64,000 bases of DNA, taken from NCBI RefSeq assembly GCF_000011005.1, contig NC_013665.1:992001-1056000 (forward strand), read 5' to 3'. Positions 16,471 through 24,894 of the stretch are shown in pieces (within the stretch, counting starts at the first letter, position 1; the number at the start of each line of letters is the position of its first letter). Origin of the DNA: Methanocella paludicola SANAE (GTDB lineage: Archaea > Halobacteriota > Methanocellia > Methanocellales > Methanocellaceae). Below the pieces are notes generated by a model. The model ran no database searches. It had not been told where the DNA came from and saw only the letters and a list, made by a program, of their open reading frames with translations. The translations under genes were made by a program, and so were the position numbers.

Positions 16471-17718
16471 TCAGGCGAACACCGTCATATTCATTTCGGT
16501 CAGGTTCTTGTTGCGCTCGCCCAGCACCTTCTGCATGGCCTGGGTGAAGTCGTCGTTCGTGACGATGTCCCGGTTACCGCGGATGGCGAACATGCCCGCC
16601 TCCATCACGATGGCGGAAAGGTCAGCGCCGCTCGTATCGTCGGTCATCTGGCCGATCTTCTTGAGGTTCACGTCGTCCGCCAGGTTCATCCTCCGGGCGT
16701 GTATCTTGAGGATCTCAGTCCTCGCCTCGGCGTTGGGCATCGGCACCTTGATGATGCGGTCGAACCTGCCCGGCCTCAGCAGCGCGGGGTCGAGGATGTC
16801 CGGCCTGTTCGTGGCCGCCAGGATACGCACGTTACCTCTCGGGTCAAACCCATCCATTTCGGCGAGCAATTGCACCAGGGTCCTCTGTACCTCACGGTCA
16901 CCGGAAGTGATGCTATCCAGGCGCTTTGCGCCAATCGAGTCGATCTCGTCGATGAAGATGATCGAAGGCGATTTCTCCTTGGCGAGCTCGAAGAGCTCAC
17001 GCACCATCCGGGCGCCTTCGCCTATGTACTTCTGGACCAGCTCCGAGCCGATAATACGGATGAACGAGGCCTTAGTGCTGTGGGCCACGGCCTTGGCCAG
17101 CAGGGTCTTGCCGGTACCCGGCGGGCCATAAAGCAATACGCCCTTAGGCGGCTGAATGCCGACCTTCTCGAACAGTTCGGGCTTCAGCAGCGGCAGCTCC
17201 ACGGTTTCCTTGATCTCATTGATCTGGTCCTCAAGGCCGCCGATGTTCTGGTAATCGATGTTGGGGGCCTCGATGACCTCCATGCCCAGCACCATCGGGT
17301 CCTTCACCGGGGGCAGCACCTCGATGACCGCGAGCGACTGCTGGTTCAGGGCCACCTTCGCTCCCGGGAATATATCTTTCGAGTTAATGAATTGAGACGA
17401 ATTAACGACAAATTTCGGCCCGCTGGACGATTTGATGACCAGTTTATTATTCGCCATCACGTCAACTACGGTGCCGACTAACAACGGCGGGGTCTTAAGC
17501 CGGTCCAGCTCGGCCGTCAGCTTACGGTTCTCCCGCTCATACTGGACCTTCTTGTTCTCGACGGATTTTTTTTCCAGCTCGATCTTGCGGTACTCCTCCT
17601 TCAGTCGGACATTACGCTCTTCCAGCTGTCGTACCCGGTCTAAGAGGTACTTGGAAAAATCGCTTACCGGCACGTCCTCCTGTATATCTACGCCCGATCC
17701 GTCTGCCATATGAATCAT
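16471..17718 (-). CDS. pan: Proteasome-activating nucleotidase
   Basis: The 415-residue AAA+ ATPase has an N-terminal coiled coil (residues about 18-70), an OB domain, and one AAA module with Walker A GPPGTGKT near 203, Walker [12 protein letters not shown] and the second region of homology [20 protein letters not shown]. It unfolds substrates and feeds them to the 20S proteasome in the cytoplasm. The C-terminus ends VFA, a variant of the usual HbYX docking tripeptide with Phe for Tyr. Start at ATG 17718; a second ATG three codons later is equally possible. Its 3' side faces palindrome F. Confidence 0.95.
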   Translation of the reverse strand: MIHMADGSGVDIQEDVPVSDFSKYLLDRVRQLEERNVRLKEEYRKIELEKKSVENKKVQYERENRKLTAELDRLKTPPLLVGTVVDVMANNKLVIKSSSGPKFVVNSSQFINSKDIFPGAKVALNQQSLAVIEVLPPVKDPMVLGMEVIEAPNIDYQNIGGLEDQINEIKETVELPLLKPELFEKVGIQPPKGVLLYGPPGTGKTLLAKAVAHSTKASFIRIIGSELVQKYIGEGARMVRELFELAKEKSPSIIFIDEIDSIGAKRLDSITSGDREVQRTLVQLLAEMDGFDPRGNVRILAATNRPDILDPALLRPGRFDRIIKVPMPNAEARTEILKIHARRMNLADDVNLKKIGQMTDDTSGADLSAIVMEAGMFAIRGNRDIVTNDDFTQAMQKVLGERNKNLTEMNMTVFA

Positions 17719-17808
17719 TAGGAAGTTATTTTTTCTTGTATATATGCTTATCTTACTGGATTATCGGAAAATTTATCCGTAAAACACGCCTCTAATACAT
17801 GGATACAT

Positions 17809-18312
17809 ATGCAATGTGAAATATGCGGAGCAGAGATTTCCGGGAAATCGCATCATATAATCATCGATAGAGCGGAGATGAATGTTTGCGACCGCTGTAA
17901 AGGCTTCGGTAAGGAAGTAGAACGGCGTGGGCCGGTCACGAGCACGCGCCGCGGAGTGCCTGCCACCAGCGATATGAGCATGGTGCCCGTCAGAAGGGCC
18001 CGGAGAGGTGACCTTTTCGATAAGATGAGGGACCAGCTCATCGACGATTACGCTGATGTCATCAAGAAGGCAAGGGAGGCTAAGCATCTTACCGACGAGG
18101 AGCTTGCAGCGAAGATCCTGGAGAAGGTCAATATCATCCGTAAGGTGGAGCGCTCGGAGCTTGTTCCCGATGAGGCGCTCATTAAGAAGCTGGAGCGCGC
18201 GCTGGATATTAAGCTGACCGAGGGCGTTGCGGAGCCCGAGACCGGAGGCCGCCGTGGCGAGAGCAAGACGCTTACGCTTGGCGATCTGATCAAGGTGAAG
18301 AAGAATAAGTAA
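17809..18312 (+). CDS. Multiprotein bridging factor aMBF1
   Basis: The 167-residue protein has an N-terminal zinc ribbon (Cys3, Cys6, Cys27, Cys30), a flexible basic linker and a Cro/C1-type helix-turn-helix at about 78-140 (DDYADVIKKAREAKHLTDEELAAKI). This matches archaeal MBF1, which associates with the ribosome small subunit and possibly with TBP. Divergent from PAN, convergent with the AIP synthase gene with a T-rich spacer that may terminate transcription. Confidence 0.93.
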   Translation: MQCEICGAEISGKSHHIIIDRAEMNVCDRCKGFGKEVERRGPVTSTRRGVPATSDMSMVPVRRARRGDLFDKMRDQLIDDYADVIKKAREAKHLTDEELAAKILEKVNIIRKVERSELVPDEALIKKLERALDIKLTEGVAEPETGGRRGESKTLTLGDLIKVKKNK

Positions 18313-18338
18313 TTCTTCACTTTCTTTTTTTAGCTATT

Positions 18339-18977
18339 TTACTTATTTTCGCCTTCCAGCAACATCTTCCTCGTATGCCATATACGCTGAAAGGCCGTGA
18401 TGTGGCTGGCAATGCCAATAATGATCAACGCCCACCCGAGCACGCTATAATCCACGCCCCAGAGCCCAAAGGAAGGCACATAGGCAATATTAAGTGAGGT
18501 GGCCAGGGTCAGGATGATAAGCCGGTCCGCCCGTCCCATGATGCCGCCATATACTCGGCCAATGCCCACCGCCTGCGCCTGAGTGCCCAGGTAGCTGGCG
18601 AGCAACACGCCGGTTATAACGACAATGCCGATGGCAGGTTCCACGGATCCGCCAAGGCAGGCGCCTCCTATGATGAACACATCGGCATACCTGTCAATAA
18701 CGTGATCCAAAAAGTCCCCGTACTTCGATGTGCTGTTCGTCTTCCGGGCCAGCAGGCCATCGGCGCCGTCGAGGAAGGCATTAAAGAATACGAAGACCAG
18801 GGCGGCGAACAGGACCCAGGGACTATTCAGGGAAAAGTAATAGCAGATGCCGGCCAGCATGGCGAAAAAGAGCGACAGGACCGTGAGCGAGTTCGCCGAT
18901 ACGTTGTAGGTCTCGAACACTTTAACGAACGGGTCCAGGATGAGCACGGCCGTGGATCTGAGAGAGTCCAATGTCAC
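18339..18977 (-). CDS. CDP-alcohol phosphatidyltransferase, probable archaetidylinositol phosphate synthase
   Basis: A 212-residue integral membrane enzyme with about six hydrophobic segments. The CDP-alcohol transferase signature is complete: DGADGLLAR, then GDFLDHVID after eight residues, with all the aspartates in place. In archaea this family makes archaetidylinositol phosphate or related lipids from CDP-archaeol. It overlaps the adenylate-kinase-like gene by four bases in the operon hisC-AK6-this gene. Head group specificity is inferred only. Confidence 0.88.
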   Translation of the reverse strand: MTLDSLRSTAVLILDPFVKVFETYNVSANSLTVLSLFFAMLAGICYYFSLNSPWVLFAALVFVFFNAFLDGADGLLARKTNSTSKYGDFLDHVIDRYADVFIIGGACLGGSVEPAIGIVVITGVLLASYLGTQAQAVGIGRVYGGIMGRADRLIILTLATSLNIAYVPSFGLWGVDYSVLGWALIIIGIASHITAFQRIWHTRKMLLEGENK

Positions 18978-19480
18978 AGGAAGGCCTCCTCGCTAAAGTC
19001 CACGCTGCCGGGCCTATATCTGTCCGTGCCACGGATGGCCTCGAGTACCGCATCCCTCGCCTGCATTGGTGTCATATAGGTCGTGTCGATTTCATAAACC
19101 TTTTTATTGGTTTCCATTGCCTCTACGAGTATGACGTCGAGCGCCTCGGCCTCTATGTTTTCCTTAAGCTTGGCTTCACTCCATCCCCTCTTTGCCAGGC
19201 GCTCCCGTAAGGCCGTGGGCGAAGCCCGCAGCACGATGATCGTATCTACGGGGAGAAGATGTGCCGTATGGCCTTCAAGGATGACGTCTCCCTTAAGGGC
19301 TTTTACGTATCTAGAAAGCTTCGGGAGGTCGGCGATAAGGCAGCTGCGCTCCTCGTCCCTCCCCAGATTATAGCCATCCTTGATGAGATCGTTTACGTGG
19401 ACGACCTTGAAGCCGGCGTCGACTAATTCGGCGATGGTGGACTTACCGGTGCCCGGAGTGCCCGTGAGCGCGACCTTCAT
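18974..19480 (-). CDS. Adenylate kinase 6 (Fap7/hCINAP)-like NMP kinase
   Basis: A 168-residue P-loop kinase with Walker A GTPGTGKST at 7-15, the NMP-binding region VNDLIKDGY, VILEGHTAH and the arginine-rich RASPTALRERLAKRGWSE lid. The length and short lid match archaeal AK6, which has adenylate kinase activity and a role in 30S/40S subunit maturation in related organisms. Overlaps hisC and the lipid synthase gene by four bases each, so the three are translationally coupled. Confidence 0.9.
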   Translation of the reverse strand: MKVALTGTPGTGKSTIAELVDAGFKVVHVNDLIKDGYNLGRDEERSCLIADLPKLSRYVKALKGDVILEGHTAHLLPVDTIIVLRASPTALRERLAKRGWSEAKLKENIEAEALDVILVEAMETNKKVYEIDTTYMTPMQARDAVLEAIRGTDRYRPGSVDFSEEAFL

Positions 19481-20580
19481 GCGCCACCGCGAATATCCTT
19501 AAGGGCTTCCACGAGACGCTTATTCTGCGCGGGCGTGCCGACGGTCACGCGGACAAAAGTATCGCCCATGCCGCGGAACGAGGTGCAGTCCCGGAGAATA
19601 ATGCCTCTCTTCATGCATTCGTCGGCCACGTACTTCGATTTGAGGGGCGAGACGTCCATGAGGATGAAATTTGCCTCAGAGGGCAGTGTCCTGAAGGGTA
19701 TATTCCCCGCCAGGTACTTCCTTCCCTTCCGTACGGTCTCGACTGACTTTTCGTAATATTCCTTATCGCCGAGGGCGCCAATGGCGGCGGCGATGGAGAC
19801 CCGGCTAATGCTGTGAGGGGTCGCGGCCTTCATATACTGCCCCAGGACCCATTCCGGGACGAAAGCAAAGCCGATGCGGAGGCCCGCCAGCCCCCAGGCC
19901 TTGGACATGGTGCGGCCCACGATCACGTTATCGTACTTCCTGACCAGTCCCAGCGCCGTGCGGTCGGCAAAATCGATATACGCCTCGTCCACGAAGACCA
20001 GGCAGTCGACTGCGGAAGCGATCCTTTCAATATCCTCTACGGGTGTGACATTCCCCGTGGGATTGTTCGGCGACGTAATGAATATGAATTTAGTGCGCTC
20101 GCTGACCTTGCTCAATATATCCTCGATATCGAGGCCATAGTCCGGCCTGCGGGTCGAAAAAACCGGTACTGCGCTGCTGAAGCCAGCCACGTTCTCGTAG
20201 TAGGAAAAAGTAGGCAAAGGTATGACTATCTCATCGCCCTTGTCCAGGAACACGCGCAACAGCGTCTCCATGACGCCATCCATACCCGGCCCGGTCACGA
20301 TATTACCTACCGGCACATCGTAGTGCGCAGCAAGCGCTTCCCGTAGCTCAACACCATCAACGCTGGGATACAGGTGAATACTACTGGCCGCCTTTTTGAT
20401 CGCCGATACGGCCAGCGGGCTGGGCCCAAGACAATTCTCATTAGAGGCCAGCTTAATGACATCCCGCTCATCGATCCCATAGGAGCGGGCGACCTCTTCG
20501 ATATTCCTACCCGCTACGTACTCCTTCATCCGTTCAATCGAGGGCTTAGGTCTGATCACCGGGCTCACCTTATAAAACAT
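19477..20580 (-). CDS. hisC: Histidinol-phosphate aminotransferase
   Basis: A 367-residue fold-type I PLP enzyme: LASNENCLGPSP near residue 45, ITSPNNPTGNV near 170, DEAYIDFA, and the Schiff-base lysine in GRTMSKAWGLAGLRIGF near 230. It converts imidazole acetol phosphate and glutamate to histidinol phosphate in histidine synthesis. It is the first gene of an operon with AK6 and a membrane lipid synthase, and is divergent from the PaaK-like gene across an 89-bp spacer. No other his gene is in the window. Confidence 0.93.
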   Translation of the reverse strand: MFYKVSPVIRPKPSIERMKEYVAGRNIEEVARSYGIDERDVIKLASNENCLGPSPLAVSAIKKAASSIHLYPSVDGVELREALAAHYDVPVGNIVTGPGMDGVMETLLRVFLDKGDEIVIPLPTFSYYENVAGFSSAVPVFSTRRPDYGLDIEDILSKVSERTKFIFITSPNNPTGNVTPVEDIERIASAVDCLVFVDEAYIDFADRTALGLVRKYDNVIVGRTMSKAWGLAGLRIGFAFVPEWVLGQYMKAATPHSISRVSIAAAIGALGDKEYYEKSVETVRKGRKYLAGNIPFRTLPSEANFILMDVSPLKSKYVADECMKRGIILRDCTSFRGMGDTFVRVTVGTPAQNKRLVEALKDIRGGA

Positions 20581-20669
20581 TACTTCGAGAGGACGTACAA
20601 GTTTAAAGCATTTATCATGCTCCTGCTAGACCGTATCCTTTTTAATACTCTGTCACCTATGGTAATGGG

Positions 20670-21944
20670 ATGGCGCAGTACTGGAACCCGGACATGGAAA
20701 AGCTGGACCGGAAGAGCATGGGAGACCTCCAGGCACGCAAGCTCCGCGCCATGGTCCGCGACCGCATGTTCCGCTATCATCCGTTCTATAGTCGAACTCT
20801 AAGGCAGCCCGGCATCGATCCGCAGGACATCGAGGGCATAGAAGACCTGAGGAAGCTTCCGTTCACGACGCACGAGGACCTTGTCGCCGACCCGGAGTCA
20901 TTCATCCTGGCGCCCGTCGAAAGGGCGAATACCGTGCCGCGCATGCTGGCCTCACGTTTTCAGTATCTATTTTACGATGCCGTTGTCGGCAACTCCCGGA
21001 TAAGGCAGATCGACGAGTACTATCCGGTCACCACCTTCGATACGGCCGAGGGCGTGCCGATATACCTCTCCAAGTTCGACATGGGCATCTTCAAGGAGCT
21101 CTGCGGCAGGGCCGCGATATGTGCCGGGCTCACGCAGATGGACCGGTACCAGAACGCTTACCCTTACGGCCAGAACGTCGACTTCTGGCATTCACATTAC
21201 ATGGCCCTGATGCTGCGCATTTTCGCCATGAAGACGGGACAGGCCGGGCCCCGGGAAGAGCTGGCCGCTGCGAAGCGGCTGAACCCCACGGTCATCGCCT
21301 GCGATCCTTATTATCTCTGTTTCATCGCGAAAGCTGCCGGTAAGGAACTGAGCAAGCTCCGCATCGCGCTCCTGTCGGGCTCCACGCTCGACGGGCCGCT
21401 TCGGTCAAGGCTGAAGGGCTTACTCGAAAGATCCGGGGCTTCTCCGGCCCTGGTAGACTCTTACTCCGTACCTGAGTCCAAACAGTCCATGCCCTGCTGT
21501 CCCGGCGGCCCGGGCTACCATACCTTTCCCGATGTCCACGTCTGGGAGTGCGTCGACGTAAAGACCGGGGAGCCGGTGGGCGAGGGCGAGCGGGGAGAGC
21601 TGGTGTTCACGAGCATCGACGGGAGAGGCACGACGCTGCTGCGCTACAGGACGGGCGATATCGCCGAGGGCGGCATCGTATACGGCGAGTGCGATTCATG
21701 CGGGCGGACTGTGCCCAGGATCATGGGCCCCATAGTCCGGCGTAACGGCGACCTGGCGGGCGACATCATGCGAGGTATGCTCGACATCGATGGCGTCCGT
21801 TTTGCCTCGATCGGGCGATCCCGGGATTCAAGGCTCACGATACATATCCAGGGCGAAGCGGAAGCGCGGGAACGGGCTTCGGGCATGGCAGAGCGGCTAT
21901 GTAAGGGAAAGGGCGCCATACCGGCGTTTACCATGGGCCCGTAA
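20670..21944 (+). CDS. PaaK-like AMP-binding family protein with degenerate core motif
   Basis: The 424-residue protein aligns in outline with phenylacetate-CoA ligase/coenzyme F390 synthetase-like enzymes: N-terminal RMFRYHPFYSRTLRQPGIDPQDI and EDLRKLPFTTHEDL, a VDSYSVPES segment, and the adenylate motif LLRYRTGDIAEGG near residue 330 with CxxCG nearby. The glycine/serine-rich phosphate loop that normally reads SSGTTGKP is not there; the corresponding place reads TTFDTAEGVPIYLSKFD. It may thus not hydrolyse ATP in the usual way, or use a different acyl acceptor. Divergent from hisC. Family certain enough, activity not. Confidence 0.72.
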   Translation: MAQYWNPDMEKLDRKSMGDLQARKLRAMVRDRMFRYHPFYSRTLRQPGIDPQDIEGIEDLRKLPFTTHEDLVADPESFILAPVERANTVPRMLASRFQYLFYDAVVGNSRIRQIDEYYPVTTFDTAEGVPIYLSKFDMGIFKELCGRAAICAGLTQMDRYQNAYPYGQNVDFWHSHYMALMLRIFAMKTGQAGPREELAAAKRLNPTVIACDPYYLCFIAKAAGKELSKLRIALLSGSTLDGPLRSRLKGLLERSGASPALVDSYSVPESKQSMPCCPGGPGYHTFPDVHVWECVDVKTGEPVGEGERGELVFTSIDGRGTTLLRYRTGDIAEGGIVYGECDSCGRTVPRIMGPIVRRNGDLAGDIMRGMLDIDGVRFASIGRSRDSRLTIHIQGEAEARERASGMAERLCKGKGAIPAFTMGP

Positions 21945-22040
21945 CATTGCTTCATTATCCAGACCCGATACTGCGTGGGCATCGCTCAAAAGATAGCTTC
22001 ATATTAAATACCCTTATGTCATGAATTTTATGTGATCGTT

Positions 22041-22193
22041 ATGGAAGAGAAAAACATTTCATCGTGCGCCGCCTGCACGCACTGCGGCGCGGAAATAAAA
22101 CTGGGTGCGGACGAGGAGTGCCCCGGCTGCCACAGGGATGTAAAGGAGTGCATCGTCGACAAGGACGTCACGAGCTCCATATACCCGATGTAA
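22041..22193 (+). CDS. Small zinc-ribbon protein
   Basis: Fifty codons from an ATG at 22041. Two CxxC-type pairs (CTHCG near residue 12 and CPGC near 27) make a likely zinc ribbon, with extra cysteines at 9 and 37. The preceding region is AT-rich and the frame ends in a T-rich tract likely to terminate transcription. No homologue is recalled; the regular cysteine spacing and isolated position between two promoters argue for a real gene. Confidence 0.65.
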   Translation: MEEKNISSCAACTHCGAEIKLGADEECPGCHRDVKECIVDKDVTSSIYPM

Positions 22194-22347
22194 AGGCAGC
22201 AATTCTTTTTTTATATTTTTAACTTTAGCATAGCCTTACTTTTCAGTATATTTCATATATAATCAGGCGTTATATTAACAGGCGAATGTGGAAAAAGCTA
22301 TATTACTTATAAACGTTATATTTATAGGTTTACAAGGGGTCCAGCTA

Positions 22348-22626
22348 ATGCCAGAAGACAACGTGATATACGTCGGTAACAAGCCGGTGATGAATTATGT
22401 GCTTGCCGCAGTCACACAGTTCAACGAGGGCGCCAAAGAGGTAACCATCAAGGCCAGGGGCCGCGCCATTTCCAGGGCGGTCGACACGGCCGAAGTGGTC
22501 CGTAACAGGTTTTTAATGGACGTGACGATCGATAAGATCCAGATCGGCACCGAGGAGCTTAAAAGTGAAAAGGGCGATTCGATCAAAGTTTCGTCCATCG
22601 AGATCTTCCTGAAGCGTAACGTGTAA
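22348..22626 (+). CDS. albA: Alba, archaeal chromatin / RNA-binding protein
   Basis: From the ATG at 22348 the product has 92 residues and the Alba fold: [20 protein letters not shown], then [24 protein letters not shown] with the basic DNA-binding loop, and a C-terminal IEIFLKR. A longer frame upstream passes through promoter DNA (TATAT and AT-rich tract) and is rejected; AAGGGGT lies 10 nt before the ATG. Alba dimers coat DNA and also bind RNA. The gene meets the convergent hypothetical gene at 22627 with no spacer. Confidence 0.95.
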   Translation: MPEDNVIYVGNKPVMNYVLAAVTQFNEGAKEVTIKARGRAISRAVDTAEVVRNRFLMDVTIDKIQIGTEELKSEKGDSIKVSSIEIFLKRNV

Positions 22627-23049
22627 TTATCGCATCTTTTTTGATGCTTTCCTTATCTTTTCGAGAAGGGCGGCCTTACCTTCGAATGCCGACGCCTCGA
22701 TGGCCTTTATTAATTCTTCGACCGTCAGCTCCTGGCCCAGGGTGCCCAGGAACTCCTTCTCTTCGTACGTCAGGTTGGCGCCCAGCGCGCCCCAGGTGGA
22801 AGCGCTCGAATATTTCTTTGGGCTCAGGCGCACCTGGAGGGATGGCTTAACGTCCACGCGCAGGAACGTATTGTTCTTGAAGCGTACCACGATAAGCGTA
22901 TAGGCGCCGGGCCGCTCGAACAGCTCTTCGGAGCCCGCCCAGCGGCCGGCGGCCGCATCATAGGCCCTGACAGAAGAGATCACGCCGCGATGGCCGTCAT
23001 AATATTTCCTGAATTCCTCGAGCGTCATCGCCGTATCCCTGGCCTTCAT
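22627..23049 (-). CDS. Uncharacterised protein
   Basis: A 140-residue soluble protein that I do not recognise. The centre is beta-rich (YTLIVVRFKNNTFLRVDVKPSLQVRL), suggesting a small barrel or sandwich, and the C-terminal 45 residues are helical and basic (ELIKAIEASAFEGKAALLEKIRKASKK). It shares no overlap with neighbours other than abutting alba tail to tail. Upstream lies a 380-bp AT-rich spacer that contains its promoter. It has typical local codon use, so I consider it a genuine gene. Confidence 0.7.
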   Translation of the reverse strand: MKARDTAMTLEEFRKYYDGHRGVISSVRAYDAAAGRWAGSEELFERPGAYTLIVVRFKNNTFLRVDVKPSLQVRLSPKKYSSASTWGALGANLTYEEKEFLGTLGQELTVEELIKAIEASAFEGKAALLEKIRKASKKMR

Positions 23050-23208
23050 TCCAATTCCTCGTTCGCCGTATACTTTTATTCCGGCCTTAAATATTAATTG
23101 TATTTACGCAAACAATGAAATTGTAATTTTATCTTTTAATAATGTATAATACGCCTACGTACGCCAAAATAATTTTAAAACAAGCAGTTAAAAGTCAATA
23201 ATTAAGGG

Positions 23209-23271
23209 TGAGCGGGTTGGTAGGGGATGGATTGGATTGTGCAGTTATAAAAACGGCATTTCACCCGCTCA
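23209..23271 (+). ncRNA. Candidate structured RNA in AT-rich spacer
   Basis: In the 380-bp spacer 23050-23433, which is otherwise strongly AT-rich, a GC-rich island of about 65 nt is closed by a perfect 9-bp stem, TGAGCGGGT at 23209-23217 and ACCCGCTCA at 23263-23271, with a G-rich interior (GGTAGGGGATGGATTGGATT). It has no reading frame. An isolated GC island in an AT-rich spacer is the usual look of a small RNA gene, but orientation and identity are unknown. Confidence 0.3.
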
Positions 23272-23433
23272 AGTAGCTAATATGTAATCTTGTATAATAA
23301 ATACTTTGCTGATTAAGACCATGATTATTGTTTTCATTATGTAAAAAGTTTGATTTTTAGAAATAAAACCCAATTTTGAGCGAATCCTCGACATGCGGCT
23401 GCTTATATGCCGTCGGCGCTTGCCTGTTTACGC

Positions 23434-24135
23434 TTAATGCTTCAGCTCGTGGTAAAGCTCCCTCACTTTTTCCGAGGCTCCATTCATTATAGGCTTGCCA
23501 TGTCCCGGGAGCATGATACTGAAGTCCAGCTCCGACAGGCGCTTAATGGCTTTGATGGCGCCCGGCATGTCGGCGGTGAACTTAGGGTGGGGAGCGGCCA
23601 GCCTGCCGTCCAGAACGCGAATGGTGTCGCTAGAAAAGACCAGGCTTTGCTGCGGGCTGTATAGCCCCATGTTGCCTTCGCTGTGTCCGCTGAGCACGAC
23701 CGCCTTCAGCCCTCCGAGCACGTCGATGGTGTCGCCTTCCTTGAGCTTGACGTCCACGTTGACGGGCCTGTACTTATAATAGACACGCAGTACGCTAAAA
23801 ATGAGGCCGAACATCCCCCCTGCGACTCGAAGCGGCTTCCTGCCCTCGATAATGTCCGTCTCGCCCTCCGCGGCGATGACCTGTGCGCCGGAATCGTTCT
23901 TCAGGCCGTAGAGGCAGTTTATATGGTCCAGGTGGGCGTGCGTGATGATGATCCTCTTAATATCCTTCGGCGAGTAGCCCAGCTTCTGCAGGCAGCCGTA
24001 AATATTCTTCTCGTTCCCCCGCAGGCCGGTATCGACCAGCGTAACGCCGTTGTCGATGATGATGTAAGTGTTGCACCCGATGGAGTTATCGACCTGGTGG
24101 ACCCCTGGGATAAGTTCCGTCATAACAGTTATCAC
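23434..24135 (-). CDS. Metallo-beta-lactamase fold hydrolase
   Basis: A 233-residue MBL-fold protein with the zinc motif THAHLDH near residue 67, the VVLSGHSEGNMG segment (third histidine) and LPGHGKPI (fourth) near 215. The small size and motif spacing match the glyoxalase II-like branch. Substrate is not predictable; thioester, lactone or RNA processing roles exist in the superfamily. Its minus-strand TATA (24158-24168) gives almost no leader. Upstream begins the long palindrome B. Confidence 0.9.
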   Translation of the reverse strand: MITVMTELIPGVHQVDNSIGCNTYIIIDNGVTLVDTGLRGNEKNIYGCLQKLGYSPKDIKRIIITHAHLDHINCLYGLKNDSGAQVIAAEGETDIIEGRKPLRVAGGMFGLIFSVLRVYYKYRPVNVDVKLKEGDTIDVLGGLKAVVLSGHSEGNMGLYSPQQSLVFSSDTIRVLDGRLAAPHPKFTADMPGAIKAIKRLSELDFSIMLPGHGKPIMNGASEKVRELYHELKH

Positions 24136-24157
24136 GTAATATTTGGGCGATTCATCT

Positions 24158-24168
24158 TAAAATATATT
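24158..24168 (-). promoter_or_regulatory. TATA box of the MBL gene
   Basis: Minus-strand GAATATATTTT lies 23-33 nt upstream of the ATG at 24135. It sits between the gene and the left end of palindrome B at about 24215, so the palindrome does not interrupt the promoter. Confidence 0.5.
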
Positions 24169-24214
24169 CCCGCCGTCCTGGCTCATCCCGGAGTAAACGG
24201 AGACAGTTAGCGAT

Positions 24215-24881
24215 GCTCGCTGGATGGCTCGGTTTCAGACACTTCTTTTTTGAGTTTTTCTGTGTCGGGTAAGCGCCTTTCGCTGATTTGTTCGGTCGGT
24301 ATCACGAACCTCTCCAAAGGAATTAAACCACTAATTTTCTTTTATAATTTTTTCTCACTAAAACCTAAATCTCTAAAACACCGTAAACGCACGAACTCTC
24401 TAATACTCTGGGCAGTGCACGAACGCCCGAAGCCTCAAACCCGAAAAGAAGGCTCTAAAGCTCGAATGCACGTTCGAAACGCTAAACGAGCCTGCACAAA
24501 CTCTCTAAGGCTCGGCTAAATCGCCAACGACACTAACACACAAAAGTACGGGGGAACCACCGGGCTCTTAGAGTGTTTTGCTTCGCAATTCGAGCAGTGC
24601 TCCACCGTTTAGCGTTTCGAACGTGATTTAGAGCCTTAGAGCATTATTTTCGGGTTAGCGCGTTAGAGAATTAGAGCACTGCCCAGAGTATTAGGGAGTT
24701 CGGGCATTGACGGTGAGTTCGAGGCTTAGAGGCTTCGTGAGTAAAATATAAAAAGAAAAATTAGTGGTTTAATTCCTTTGGAGAGGTTCGTGATACCGAC
24801 CGAACAAATCAGCGAAAGGCGCTTACCTGGCACAGGAAAACCCCAAACAAGGAGTGTCTGAAACCGAACCATTCAGCGAAG
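24215..24881. repeat. Large palindromic element B (longest copy)
   Basis: The core, 24290-24805, begins GTTCGGTCGGTATCACGAAC and ends with its exact complement; both arms are homologous to elements A and C. Complementarity extends about 75 bp further out on each side (left CTCGGTTTCAGACACTTC, right GAGTGTCTGAAACCGAAC; also AAGCGCCTTTCGCTGATTTG on both sides), giving a total of about 667 bp. The centre (24502-24575) reads CTCGGCTAAATCGCCAACG ... AAAGTACGGGGGAACCACC, in the same orientation as C. It lies 14 bp behind the stop of the Wzt-like gene and upstream of the MBL promoter. No gene visible inside. Confidence 0.92.
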
Positions 24882-24894
24882 CAGGGCTTGTAGT

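Noticed and set aside
16459-17481. A 340-codon frame opposite PAN
   Set aside because: Antisense to the conserved AAA+ coding sequence and composed mainly of His/Arg/Asp/Leu runs.
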